A DNA stretch of 48,521 bases, taken from contig JBKQIY010000145.1 of NCBI GenBank assembly GCA_052148155.1, positions 1 through 48,521 of the forward strand, written 5' to 3'. A program made the position numbers and the translations under genes. The notes under the pieces were generated by a model. It had not been told where the DNA came from. It made no database searches and saw nothing but the letters and a program-made list of their open reading frames with translations. Below are positions 32,955 through 40,819 of this stretch, one piece after another. This DNA comes from JBBQER01 sp052148155. GTDB lineage: Bacteria > Actinomycetota > Acidimicrobiia > IMCC26256 > PALSA-610. Numbering within the stretch: the first letter of the stretch is position 1; the number at the start of each line of letters is the position of its first letter.

Positions 32955-34151
32955 ATGGCCGCGGATGTCACGCCGTCAGGCTGCACCGAGTTCGACCATG
33001 CCCGTCAGCTCTTAACTGAGTTCCGCGACGACGAAGCACTCGACTACTTCGAGCTGGCCAGCGGCTGCGCCACCGACCCGGTGGTGCGGGCGTCGGCCGC
33101 GGCGTTCGTGGCCGGGCTGCTGCTCGGCTCGCACCGGCCGTGGGAGGTCGACGTGTGGGCCGAGATCGTTCGTGAGCACGCCTCCCGACCTGACCTCGGC
33201 GACTTCCTCGAGGCGGCCGCCCGCTTGCAGCTCGACGACCTCGAAGGCGCACGTGCAGTGCTCGCACGGGTCGAGGACCCGACCGACCCGTGGTTCCCGT
33301 GCTCGGCGACCGCGGCCCGGATCGCCCGCGCGCACGTCGCATATCTCGACGGAGACGTCGAGGAGGCCAGATCCGCGGTGCAGGCCACGTTCGAGGTTGA
33401 CCGCTTCGCACCCGAGGTATGGGACGCGTTCGCCCGGCTCTGTGCCGACACCGACTTCGATCCGACCGACGTCGTCGGGTACGTGCCCGATGACCGCACC
33501 TTCGAGGTGATCACCGCGCTTCGGAGTTCGGCGCCCGAGGGGGTCGACCGGATCGTCGAGCTGCTCTGGGCTCGCAATCCCGGCGACGCCCGAGTCCTTG
33601 CGCTCGTGCCCCGATTCGCATCGAAACTCGAAAGCGTCCGCGCGATGGAGTGGTCGGGACGGATGCGTCGCATCGGCATGGGTCGAACCTGTCCGCTCCT
33701 GACCCGCGCCGAGGACGAACGGGTGGATCCGATCGAGCGTGTGCGCGCCTGCGTGCTCGCGTACGCAGCCTTCGGCGATCGGCGGGCGCGCGGGTTGCTC
33801 GAGCAGGCCGTTCCGAGCCTGCTCGACGACGACGTGGTCGCGGCAGTCCTCGAGGTGTGGACGATCGCGGCCGGGCTCGCCGACTCGGCGGTGTCGGCCA
33901 GCGCGACGACACCGACCCGATCGCTCGCAATCGCGACAGCACTGTTCGAGCGGGGCGCGGCCCCAGAGGCGTACGCGGTGCTCGTACACGGCCTCTCGTT
34001 GGAAGCAGCCGACGACTTGACGACCGAGGAAGTGGTCAGTCTGTTACCCGTCCCGGTGCTCGAAGGTCTCGCCGCGGAGGCAGAAGCGCGCGGCGAGGAC
34101 GACGTGGCGGGGATGCTGGAAGCGGTCGCCGTCGTCGCTTCCCAGAGCTGA
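32955..34151 (+). CDS. unknown helical (TPR-like) protein leading the Pse operon
   Basis: This 398-residue protein starts at an ATG 6 bases after GAGGAG; an open extension upstream would cross the promoter. No signal peptide or membrane segment is visible. It is built of paired helices with Ala/Leu/Glu/Arg spacing (FLEAAARLQLDDLEGARAVL, ARIARAHVAYLDGDVEEARS), suggesting a TPR or similar solenoid. There is a central EWSGRMRRIGMGRTCPLLTR stretch with a lone Cys. I recognise no enzyme motif. The gene shares a flagellar-type promoter with, and lies 2 bases before, pseI. It may be a scaffold, chaperone or flagellin-binding factor for glycosylation, but this is inferred from context only. Confidence 0.8.
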   Translation: MAADVTPSGCTEFDHARQLLTEFRDDEALDYFELASGCATDPVVRASAAAFVAGLLLGSHRPWEVDVWAEIVREHASRPDLGDFLEAAARLQLDDLEGARAVLARVEDPTDPWFPCSATAARIARAHVAYLDGDVEEARSAVQATFEVDRFAPEVWDAFARLCADTDFDPTDVVGYVPDDRTFEVITALRSSAPEGVDRIVELLWARNPGDARVLALVPRFASKLESVRAMEWSGRMRRIGMGRTCPLLTRAEDERVDPIERVRACVLAYAAFGDRRARGLLEQAVPSLLDDDVVAAVLEVWTIAAGLADSAVSASATTPTRSLAIATALFERGAAPEAYAVLVHGLSLEAADDLTTEEVVSLLPVPVLEGLAAEAEARGEDDVAGMLEAVAVVASQS

Positions 34152-34153
34152 TC

Positions 34154-35191
34154 GTGAAGCTCGGCCACCGTGAGGTCGGGCCCGGCCTGCCGTGCTACGT
34201 CATCGCGGAGGCGGGCGCCAACCACGACCGCGACTTCGATGTCGCGCGCCGGCTGATCGACGTCGCAGCCGACGCCGGTGCGGACGCGGTGAAGTTCCAG
34301 ACGTACTCAGGTCGCGCGTTGTATTCCACGAAGACGCCCCGCTTCGAGTATCTCGGCGAATTGGGTGCCAAACCAGCTCATGAGCTGCTCGACGATGTCG
34401 CACTCCCGCGTGAATGGCAGCCGTTGCTGGCCGCGCACTGCCGCGACGCCGGTATCGAGTTCCTCTCAAGTCCGTTCGATCGAGCCGCCGTCGACGAGCT
34501 CGACGCACTCGAGGTTGCCGCGTTCAAGATCGCGTCGTTCGAGCTGATCGACATCCCGCTCGTGGAATACACCGCGAGCAAGGGTCGCCCGCTGATCCTG
34601 TCGACCGGAATGGCATCACTCGGCGAGATCGAGGACGCGGTCGCGGCCGCGCGCCGATCGGGCACCACCGACGTGTGTCTGCTCCAATGCGCGTCGTTGT
34701 ATCCGTCACCTCCCCACATCATGAATTTGCGCGCCATACCCACCATGGCAGCAGCGTTCGGGGTGCCCGTCGGCCTCTCGGACCACACACTGGGTCTTCA
34801 CGTGGCGACAGCCGCGATCGCGTTGGGCGCGCAGTTGCTCGAGAAGCACTTCACACTCGACCGCACCCGCTCCGGTCCCGATCATCCGTTTGCGATCGAG
34901 CCCCACGAACTGAAGGCACTCGTCGCCCAGGTGCGTGACGTCGAAGTCGCGTTGGGCGACGGACTCAAGCGCGGCCCGTCCGACGAGGAACGGGTCGAGA
35001 TGTACTCCAAGGCGCGGCGATCAGTCGTGGCCGCGTGCGCCATTCCCGCCGGGACGCGCGTCACCCGAGACATGCTCACCATCAAACGACCAGGTCACGG
35101 CATCGCACCCAAACTGATCGACGCGCTGGTGGGCCGCACCGCCGCCGTCGACATCGACGACGACGACGTCGTGACCTGGGACATGCTGTGA
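34154..35191 (+). CDS. pseI: PseI-type nonulosonate synthase (NeuB family)
   Basis: This 345-residue protein starts at a GTG 2 bases after the previous stop. The NeuB barrel shows YVIAEAGANHDRDFDVARRL, AVKFQTYSG, IEFLSSPFDRAAVDEL, AFKIASFELIDIPLVEY, LILSTGMASLGEIEDAV and HFTLDRTRSGPDHPFAIEP. A C-terminal SAF (antifreeze-like) domain follows (RRSVVAACAIPAGTRVTRDM). The family condenses phosphoenolpyruvate with a six-carbon diacetamido sugar (or ManNAc) to a nine-carbon acid. Motifs alone do not separate PseI from NeuB/LegI; the presence of PseB, PseC and PseG homologues here argues for pseudaminic acid. It overlaps pseG by 4 bases. Confidence 0.9.
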   Translation: MKLGHREVGPGLPCYVIAEAGANHDRDFDVARRLIDVAADAGADAVKFQTYSGRALYSTKTPRFEYLGELGAKPAHELLDDVALPREWQPLLAAHCRDAGIEFLSSPFDRAAVDELDALEVAAFKIASFELIDIPLVEYTASKGRPLILSTGMASLGEIEDAVAAARRSGTTDVCLLQCASLYPSPPHIMNLRAIPTMAAAFGVPVGLSDHTLGLHVATAAIALGAQLLEKHFTLDRTRSGPDHPFAIEPHELKALVAQVRDVEVALGDGLKRGPSDEERVEMYSKARRSVVAACAIPAGTRVTRDMLTIKRPGHGIAPKLIDALVGRTAAVDIDDDDVVTWDML

Positions 35192-36156
35192 GTGACGACC
35201 ATGCGGCGGCGATCTCCGGCGCGGTCTTCCAGGACGACGTCGCCCAAACGTCGCGACCGTCAGACGCTTCGAGGAACGTCTTGTTGGTCTTCGACGAGGG
35301 GCCGGGCGTCGGCCTCGGCCACCGCCGACGTATGGAGGCACTCGAAGCGGAGTTGACGAGCCGCGGACACGACTGCACGCTCGCCGCGTTAGACACGACC
35401 TCGACCACGACGGTGGCCGCCGACGTCGTCGTCGTCGATTCCTATCGACTTCGAGCCGACGCCGCCACCTTCGCGCCGGCGCGCGTCGTGGGCGCGGTCG
35501 ACGACCTCGGACGAGATCTCGCGGTCGATTTCGTCGTCGACCCGTCGCCCGGCGCGATCGGCGCCGCGCACCGTCGGGCCCGGCGGGTGCTCGCCGGCGC
35601 CGCGTACGCGCTCGTGTGCGAGGCCGAAACCGACACGATCGAAGTCGCCGTCGACGAGCCCGTCGAACGGGTACTCGTGACGATGGGCGCCTCCGACACC
35701 GACGGTATCGGTGCGTGCGTCGCGGACACACTCGCACGGTGCGGGCTCAGCACCGGCGCCGGCCTCGTCGAGATCCGGCTCGTCGTCGGACCGTGGGGTG
35801 CGTCGGACGTGCCGTGCGGCGTGACTGCGGTCTGGGCGCCCGACGGTCTCATACGCGAGCTTGCGTCGGCGTCGGTGGTGGTCACCGCGGGTGGCGTGTC
35901 GTTGCTCGAGTCGTGCCGCCTCGGTCGGCCGATCGTGGCCGTGACGCTCGCCGACAATCAACGTCAGGCCGTGTTCGGCCTCGAACAGGAAGGCGCAGTG
36001 ATCGTCGCGACACCGCACACCGTCGTCGACGCGGTGCGTTCGCTGATCGACGATCGCCTTCGCCGGCAGAGGCTGTCGGCCGCGGCCCGTTCGGCAATCG
36101 ACGGCAAAGGGGCGGCGCGCATCGCCGACACGCTCGAACAGTTGGTGTCCCGATGA
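35188..36156 (+). CDS. pseG: PseG-like UDP-sugar hydrolase
   Basis: This 322-residue protein starts at a GTG overlapping the pseI stop by 4 bases. It has a GT-B-like (MurG-related) fold: GVGLGHRRRMEALEAELTSR holds the GxGHxxR motif (His45), then VVDSYRL, VGAVDDLGRDLAVDFVVDP, LVTMGASDTDG, and TAGGVSLLESCRLGRPIVAV. PseG removes UDP from the 2,4-diacetamido-altrose intermediate before condensation by PseI. About 28 extra N-terminal residues precede the domain. SpsG of spore-coat clusters is the same family. It overlaps the next gene by 4 bases. Confidence 0.88.
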   Translation: MSDDHAAAISGAVFQDDVAQTSRPSDASRNVLLVFDEGPGVGLGHRRRMEALEAELTSRGHDCTLAALDTTSTTTVAADVVVVDSYRLRADAATFAPARVVGAVDDLGRDLAVDFVVDPSPGAIGAAHRRARRVLAGAAYALVCEAETDTIEVAVDEPVERVLVTMGASDTDGIGACVADTLARCGLSTGAGLVEIRLVVGPWGASDVPCGVTAVWAPDGLIRELASASVVVTAGGVSLLESCRLGRPIVAVTLADNQRQAVFGLEQEGAVIVATPHTVVDAVRSLIDDRLRRQRLSAAARSAIDGKGAARIADTLEQLVSR

Positions 36157-37337
36157 GCAGGGGACGCTCGACGTTATGTGTGGTGCAGGCGCGCACAGGT
36201 TCGACCCGTCTACCGGGCAAGGTGCTGCAAGAGCTGGGTGGCCGCCCACTGCTGCAGTTCATGCTTGATCGCCTCGCAGATCTTCGTGTCGACGAGGTTG
36301 TCGTCGCGACCAGCACGCTCGCCCGCGACGACGCGGTCGCAGAGATCGCACGCGCTGCGGGCCGGGCAGTTCTGCGCGGGTCGGAATCGGATGTGCTCGA
36401 CCGGTTCGCGGACGCGCTGCTGGCACATCCTGCTGATCATGTCGTGCGGCTCACGGCGGACTGCCCTTTGATCGACCCGGCGCTCGTCGAAGCCGTGATC
36501 GCACGCCACCTCGACCGGGGAGCGGACTACACCTCGAACGTGTTTCCCCGCACCTTTCCCCGCGGTCTTGACTGCGAAGTGATGACTGGCGCGGCGCTCC
36601 AAACCGCACACACCGAAGCGGTCGACGCCATCGAGCGCGAGCACGTGACCCCCTTTCTCTACCGCCGTCCGGAGCGCTTCAGCTTGGCCAACCTGCGCAA
36701 CGATGCGCCGCTCGGGCGCGAACGCTGGACCGTGGACACCGTTGACGACCTCACGTTCGTACGCGAGATCGTGAACGCGATGAACGACGACCTCTTCGGA
36801 TGGCGGCAAGCGTGGAAGGTCGTTGGGCCGCGGTCGTTCGTCGACGCGGACGCCGTCGTGCTCGTCCCGGCCGGCCGGGAGAACAGTGCGTTCTTCCTCG
36901 CGTGCCGCAACGACATCGACGCGGTGCAGCACAGCCGCTCGCGCCGACCGATCGGACGAGAAGAGCACGCGCGCTGGTTCGCGGCGAAGATCGACGATCC
37001 TGGAGTCCGGTTGCGCCTCGCCAGTGTGCGAGGCGACCCGGTCGGGACGGTGCGCGTCGACGTGCGCTCCGGAGTCGGTGACGTCGGTCTCGCGGTCGCG
37101 CCGACCTATCGCGGTCAGGGTCTCGGTACCGCAATGCTGGAAGCACTTGTCGATGATGTCGGCACGGATCCACAGGTCGTCGCCCTGACCGCCGTGGTCC
37201 ACGTCGGCAACACCGCGTCGATGCGGGCGTTCGCGCGTGTCGGCTTCGTCGCTGATGGTTCGGACGGCGAGTTCCGCAGGTTCCGGCGCGAGTTGGGGGA
37301 GATCCCCGCCGGAACGGACGGTGTGAAGCCGATCTGA
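36153..37337 (+). CDS. pseF: CMP-nonulosonate cytidylyltransferase (SpsF/PseF) fused to GNAT acetyltransferase (PseH-like)
   Basis: The protein has 394 residues. The N-terminal 235 are an SpsF-type cytidylyltransferase: VVQARTGSTRLPGKVL (nucleotide loop, 10-25), LRGSESDVLDRFADAL, VRLTADCPLIDPALVEAVI and WTVDTVDDLTFVREIV. Residues about 245-394 form a GNAT domain: FLACRNDIDAVQHSRS, IGREEHARWFAAKI, VGLAVAPTYRGQGLGTAMLE (acetyl-CoA loop RGQGLG) and NTASMRAFARVGFVADG. PseF activates the acid with CTP, and PseH acetylates the 4-amino sugar after PseC. They are usually separate; the fusion fills both gaps in the pathway. It starts at an ATG overlapping pseG by 4 bases. Confidence 0.88.
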   Translation: MSRGRSTLCVVQARTGSTRLPGKVLQELGGRPLLQFMLDRLADLRVDEVVVATSTLARDDAVAEIARAAGRAVLRGSESDVLDRFADALLAHPADHVVRLTADCPLIDPALVEAVIARHLDRGADYTSNVFPRTFPRGLDCEVMTGAALQTAHTEAVDAIEREHVTPFLYRRPERFSLANLRNDAPLGRERWTVDTVDDLTFVREIVNAMNDDLFGWRQAWKVVGPRSFVDADAVVLVPAGRENSAFFLACRNDIDAVQHSRSRRPIGREEHARWFAAKIDDPGVRLRLASVRGDPVGTVRVDVRSGVGDVGLAVAPTYRGQGLGTAMLEALVDDVGTDPQVVALTAVVHVGNTASMRAFARVGFVADGSDGEFRRFRRELGEIPAGTDGVKPI

Positions 37338-37585
37338 CCGACCGTGCGTGCGTGTGAAGGTCCGCCGCCGTTGAGGCCGGTGATCGCAAAGGAGCCGCTC
37401 GCGGTCGCAGCTGGTGGGGTTGCGGGCGGGTTCGGTCCGGACGCGTTCGTTCCGGTGCCCGACCGTACCTGGCGGGCGAACACGGCGAGGACGGCCACGT
37501 CGACGAGTGTCGAACCGTGTTGGTCTGACGTCCAGGTCGGGCTGGGAGGCCTGCGCCGAGGCCGGAGGATGCCGATAGAGACGCT
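37338..37585 (+). other. 248-base gap in the glycosylation operon, no convincing gene
   Basis: One open frame (37344-37589, 81 codons) overlaps the next start by 4 bases but has no ribosome site or recognisable protein, and the composition is Arg/Pro/Gly-rich. A GCCGATAG box at 37571-37578 resembles the -10 of the flagellar sigma factor but lacks a -35 at 15 bases; if used, it would give a leaderless message at 37586. Otherwise nothing is seen. Confidence 0.5.
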
Positions 37586-38788
37586 ATGACTGCGCTCGAG
37601 ATGGCCCCCGTGATCCGCCCAGGGGGAAAACGACCGATCGTGTACTGCCGCCGGTGCCTGATCCCGGAGACCAAACCCGACATCTTCTTCGACGAGCACG
37701 GCGTCTGTAGCGCGTGCCGCCACTTCGACGATCGGGCCGATGTGGATTGGGACACGCGCCGAGGCGAACTCGAGCAGATACTCGACCGCTACCGCTCGCC
37801 CGACGGCGCCGCCTACGACTGCATCATCGGCGTGAGCGGCGGGAAGGACTCGACCACGCAAACGCTGCGCATGCTCGAGTTCGGCATGAACCCATTGTGT
37901 GTGACCGCGACCACCGACGAGCTTTCGGACATCGGCCGGCGCAACATCGAGAACCTCAAATCGCTCGGCGTCGACTTCGTGGAATACACGACGAACCAGA
38001 CGGTGCGGCGCCGCGTCAACAAGCTTGCGCTGTGTCAGGTCGGCGACATTTCATGGCCTGAACATGTGACCATCTTCACGTTGCCGGTACGGCTGGCGGT
38101 GCAGATGGGTATCAAACTCATCGTGTGGGGCGAGAACCCGCAAAACGAATACGGCGGTCCGGCGGCAGCCGCGACCGGCAAGACGCTCACCCGGCGTTGG
38201 CTCGAAGAGTTCGGCGGGCTCCTCGGCCTGCGGGTGAGCGACCTCGTCGGCCAGGCGGGCGTGGAGCCGAAACATCTTGTGCCGTACACCTATCCTTCTG
38301 ACGCCGATCTGGCCCGCGTCGAGCTGACCGGAATCTTCCTCGGCTACTACCTGCCGTGGGACGGGTTGCAGAACGCGATCTTTGCCCAGTCGCACGGCTT
38401 CGAAACATGGCCGACGACGATCGAGGGCTCACTCGCGAACTACGAGAACCTCGACAACCTCCAGACCGGCATCCACGACTACTTCAAGTACATCAAATAT
38501 GCCTTCGGACGCGCGACGGACATCGCTTCGATGCACGTGCGCCGCGACCGTCTGCGACGTGCTGATGCGCTCGAGTTGGTGAAGCGTCACGACGGCCGGT
38601 TCCCCTGGACATACCTCGGGAAGCCGATCCAAGATGTGCTCGCCAACATCGACATGACCTTCGACGAGTTCATCGGGGTGTGTGACCGATTTACCAACAA
38701 GCGGCTCTTTGTGACCGACGGGCACGGTGAACTCGTACGAGACGACCGTATGGAGCTCACGAAGATCAACGACGACAACGTGGACTGA
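37586..38788 (+). CDS. N-acetyl sugar amidotransferase (WbuX/WbpG/PseA family)
   Basis: The protein has 400 residues. Near the start, IVYCRRCLIPETKPDIFFDE and GVCSACRHFD carry two CxxC pairs (Cys21, Cys24, Cys41, Cys44), probably a zinc site. The PP-loop is IIGVSGGKDSTTQTLRMLE (SGGKDS at 84-89), which binds ATP to activate an acyl group. KLIVWGENPQNEYGGP and the C-terminal MHVRRDRLRRADALELVKRH fit the family. These enzymes convert an N-acetyl group of a sugar to an acetamidino group with ammonia from a HisH/HisF pair, which follows directly. The substrate is probably a pseudaminic acid form. The start at 37586 could also be the Met 5 codons later. Confidence 0.9.
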   Translation: MTALEMAPVIRPGGKRPIVYCRRCLIPETKPDIFFDEHGVCSACRHFDDRADVDWDTRRGELEQILDRYRSPDGAAYDCIIGVSGGKDSTTQTLRMLEFGMNPLCVTATTDELSDIGRRNIENLKSLGVDFVEYTTNQTVRRRVNKLALCQVGDISWPEHVTIFTLPVRLAVQMGIKLIVWGENPQNEYGGPAAAATGKTLTRRWLEEFGGLLGLRVSDLVGQAGVEPKHLVPYTYPSDADLARVELTGIFLGYYLPWDGLQNAIFAQSHGFETWPTTIEGSLANYENLDNLQTGIHDYFKYIKYAFGRATDIASMHVRRDRLRRADALELVKRHDGRFPWTYLGKPIQDVLANIDMTFDEFIGVCDRFTNKRLFVTDGHGELVRDDRMELTKINDDNVD

Positions 38789-38799
38789 GCGGGAGAATC

Positions 38800-39423
38800 A
38801 TGGCCGCGCAGCTCGTTGCGATCGTCGACTACGGCATGTGCAATCTCGACTCGGTGCGGCGCGCGTTCGAAGAGGTGGGCGCTCGGCCGTGGGTGACAGA
38901 CGACCCCACCGACCTCGATGCAGCCGACCGTATCGTGCTGCCCGGCGTGGGGGCCTTTCCCGACGCGATGCACAACCTGCGGGTACGCGGACTCGACGAG
39001 GCGCTCAACAAACGGGTCCGGGACGAAGGCGCGCCCTTCCTCGGCGTGTGCCTGGGCATGCAGCTGATGGCGGCAGTTGGTCAAGAAGTCGAACCGACCG
39101 AAGGCCTCGGGTGGATCGATGCACGCTGCGTACGGTTCGCGCCGACCGAAGTTGATCGACGCGTCCCTCACGTCGGCTGGAACGAGGTGTCACCGTCGGT
39201 CGATTCGTCACTCTTCGACGGCATCCCGGCCGGTTCCGATTTCTATTTCGTGCACTCGTTTCACGTCACCTGCGTCGCGGCCGATCAGATCTTGGCCACG
39301 ACTCCTTATTGCGGCGGCTTCGTGTCGGCCGTGCAACACGGCAGCGCGTTCGGCGTGCAGTTTCATCCGGAGAAGAGCCAACGCTGGGGCCTGCGCGTAC
39401 TCGAAAACTTTCTCGCCGCGTGA
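38800..39423 (+). CDS. hisH: HisH-type glutamine amidotransferase, sugar-amidation paralogue
   Basis: This 207-residue protein starts at an ATG with GGGAG just upstream. It is a class I glutamine amidotransferase: VDYGMCNLDSVRRAFEEVG, IVLPGVGAFPDAM, the nucleophile in FLGVCLGMQLM (Cys84), and His189/Glu191 in FGVQFHPEKS. It releases ammonia from glutamine. The neighbours are the sugar amidotransferase and a HisF with a lost cyclase residue, and there are no other his genes, so it probably serves sugar amidination (as WbuY/HisH2) rather than histidine synthesis. The stop overlaps the next start by one base. Confidence 0.92.
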   Translation: MAAQLVAIVDYGMCNLDSVRRAFEEVGARPWVTDDPTDLDAADRIVLPGVGAFPDAMHNLRVRGLDEALNKRVRDEGAPFLGVCLGMQLMAAVGQEVEPTEGLGWIDARCVRFAPTEVDRRVPHVGWNEVSPSVDSSLFDGIPAGSDFYFVHSFHVTCVAADQILATTPYCGGFVSAVQHGSAFGVQFHPEKSQRWGLRVLENFLAA

Positions 39424-40166
39424 TGTTGAAAATTCGCGTTATCCCGACGCTCCTGCACCAACATTTCGGCCTCGTGAAGGGCGTACGTTTCGACTCGAGG
39501 CGCATGGTCGGCAGTCCCATGCAGGCGGTGAAGGTCTACAACCTGCGCAACGTCGACGAGCTCGTGTTCCTCGATGTGACCGCAACGGCCGAAGGGCGCG
39601 GCCCTGATCTCGGCCTGATCGACGAACTGGCCGACGAGTGCTTCATGCCACTCGCGGTGGGCGGCGGGATCAGTTCTGTCGACGACGTGCGCGCACTGCT
39701 CGGCGCCGGCGCCGACAAGGTCGTGATCGGCACAGCGGCGCTGCGAACGCCGGACGTCGTACGCGAGAGTGCAGATCGATTCGGCTCGCAGTGCGTCGTC
39801 GTGTCGGTCGACACCCGCGGCGGTGAGGTGTGCACAAAGTCTGGTCGGGTGCCGACCGGCCGTGACCCCGTCGACGTCGCGCTCGCAGTCGAGGAGCTCG
39901 GCGCAGGCGAGATCTTGCTCCAGTCGATCGACGACGACGGCGTCATGCAGGGCTACGACCTGGACACGGTCGCCCGCGTCAGCGCCGCGGTGACGGTTCC
40001 CGTCATCGCATCGGGCGGTGCCGGCACGTTCGCGCACATGGAAGAGGTCCTCCGGGTCGGTGGCGCGTCCGCGGTCGCGGCGGCCAGCATGTTTCACTTC
40101 ACGGAACAGACCCCGATGGCGGCGAAGCGCTACCTCGCCGACCATGGTTTTCCCGTCCGCGTCTGA
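39423..40166 (+). CDS. hisF: HisF-like barrel, sugar-amidation paralogue
   Basis: This 247-residue (beta/alpha)8 barrel starts at the ATG that overlaps the hisH stop by one base. LVKGVRFDS, ELVFLDVTAT, LAVGGGISSVDDVRALLGAG, ADKVVIGTAAL and VPVIASGGAGTFAHMEEVL follow the HisF pattern. The start reads MLKIRVIPTLL, so the catalytic Asp11 of HisF (IPCLD) is Leu11, while Asp130 (VSVDTRGG) is kept. Both aspartates are needed for the cyclase, so this protein probably only channels ammonia from HisH to the PP-loop enzyme, as WbuZ/HisF2. It is the last gene of the operon. Confidence 0.9.
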   Translation: MLKIRVIPTLLHQHFGLVKGVRFDSRRMVGSPMQAVKVYNLRNVDELVFLDVTATAEGRGPDLGLIDELADECFMPLAVGGGISSVDDVRALLGAGADKVVIGTAALRTPDVVRESADRFGSQCVVVSVDTRGGEVCTKSGRVPTGRDPVDVALAVEELGAGEILLQSIDDDGVMQGYDLDTVARVSAAVTVPVIASGGAGTFAHMEEVLRVGGASAVAAASMFHFTEQTPMAAKRYLADHGFPVRV

Positions 40167-40819
40167 ACGTCGGATCTTCGATCTCGCAGCGCGGGCCCTC
40201 CAGAACTACCGCCGCCCGTCGGCAACGGAGCTGCACAGCGCAGTGCGAGTGCTGCTCCCGACGACCCAGACGAGTCCACGGTCGGCGTTCGAGCGACTAC
40301 GCTTCGGGCTTGGCAGCGCGACAGGTCGCGTGGAAGGGGCCGTGCCGCACAAGATGTTTACGCGTCGAGGTGGCGTCCGCGCAGCACAAGCCAGCCGAGT
40401 ATCAGCACTGCAGGAATGGCCACGAGCACGATCACGCTGGTGACCGTAGTCGCCTGCGAAGCGCTGCGAAATAGGCCAGTCGAATCGTCTGCTCGGCCAC
40501 AAGGGCGAACAGAAGAGCCGGAGAGTGACGGCGCCGCTCCAGCCCGCAGTATCGAACACGGCCGCAGCGCCCTGCACGACCGGTCGGTCGGGTGTGCGGC
40601 GATCGACCAACGCGTTCGGTCCGCCGCTCGTTCGGTCGGCGCACCCAACCTCGCCGTCGCCGGCCCCGGTTCCCCGCCGCTGCCGTCCGAGCCGTGTGTC
40701 GGGCGTGGACACGCCGCGACGCCTGGCTGTGCGCTTGGACGCCCGACACCAACAAGAGAAGTTGGCCGCCCGCGAGCTTGGCCGCAGCTGTCTCGGCGGT
40801 TCCCGGCGATCGAGGTCGG
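40167..40819 (-). other. 650-base convergent spacer, possible gene remnant
   Basis: No credible complete gene lies between hisF (plus) and pseC (minus). On the minus strand, two hydrophobic stretches in different frames follow each other: SPALLFALVAEQTIRLAYFA (about 40435-40500) and TSVIVLVAIPAVLILGWLVL (about 40370-40440), the second ending RGRHLDA and a stop at 40358. They may be the frameshifted end of a lost membrane protein. No terminator with a T-run is seen for either operon. Confidence 0.35.

Noticed and set aside
37571..37578. GCCGATAG just before the sugar amidotransferase start, like a sigma-28 -10 box.
   Set aside because: The bases 15 upstream (TGCG) do not fit a -35 box, unlike the six accepted sites.
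37344..37589. An 81-codon open frame between the PseF fusion and the sugar amidotransferase, with a 4-base overlap into the latter.
   Set aside because: No ribosome site, no recognisable protein pattern, and composition typical of chance frames in high-GC DNA. Kept only as part of the gap description.
38800..40166. HisH and HisF as part of a histidine biosynthesis operon.
   Set aside because: No other his genes are near, HisF has lost Asp11, and the pair follows a sugar amidotransferase inside a Pse operon.
40144..40443. A 99-residue plus-strand frame starting inside the end of hisF.
   Set aside because: It overlaps hisF out of frame, has no ribosome site and resembles no family.
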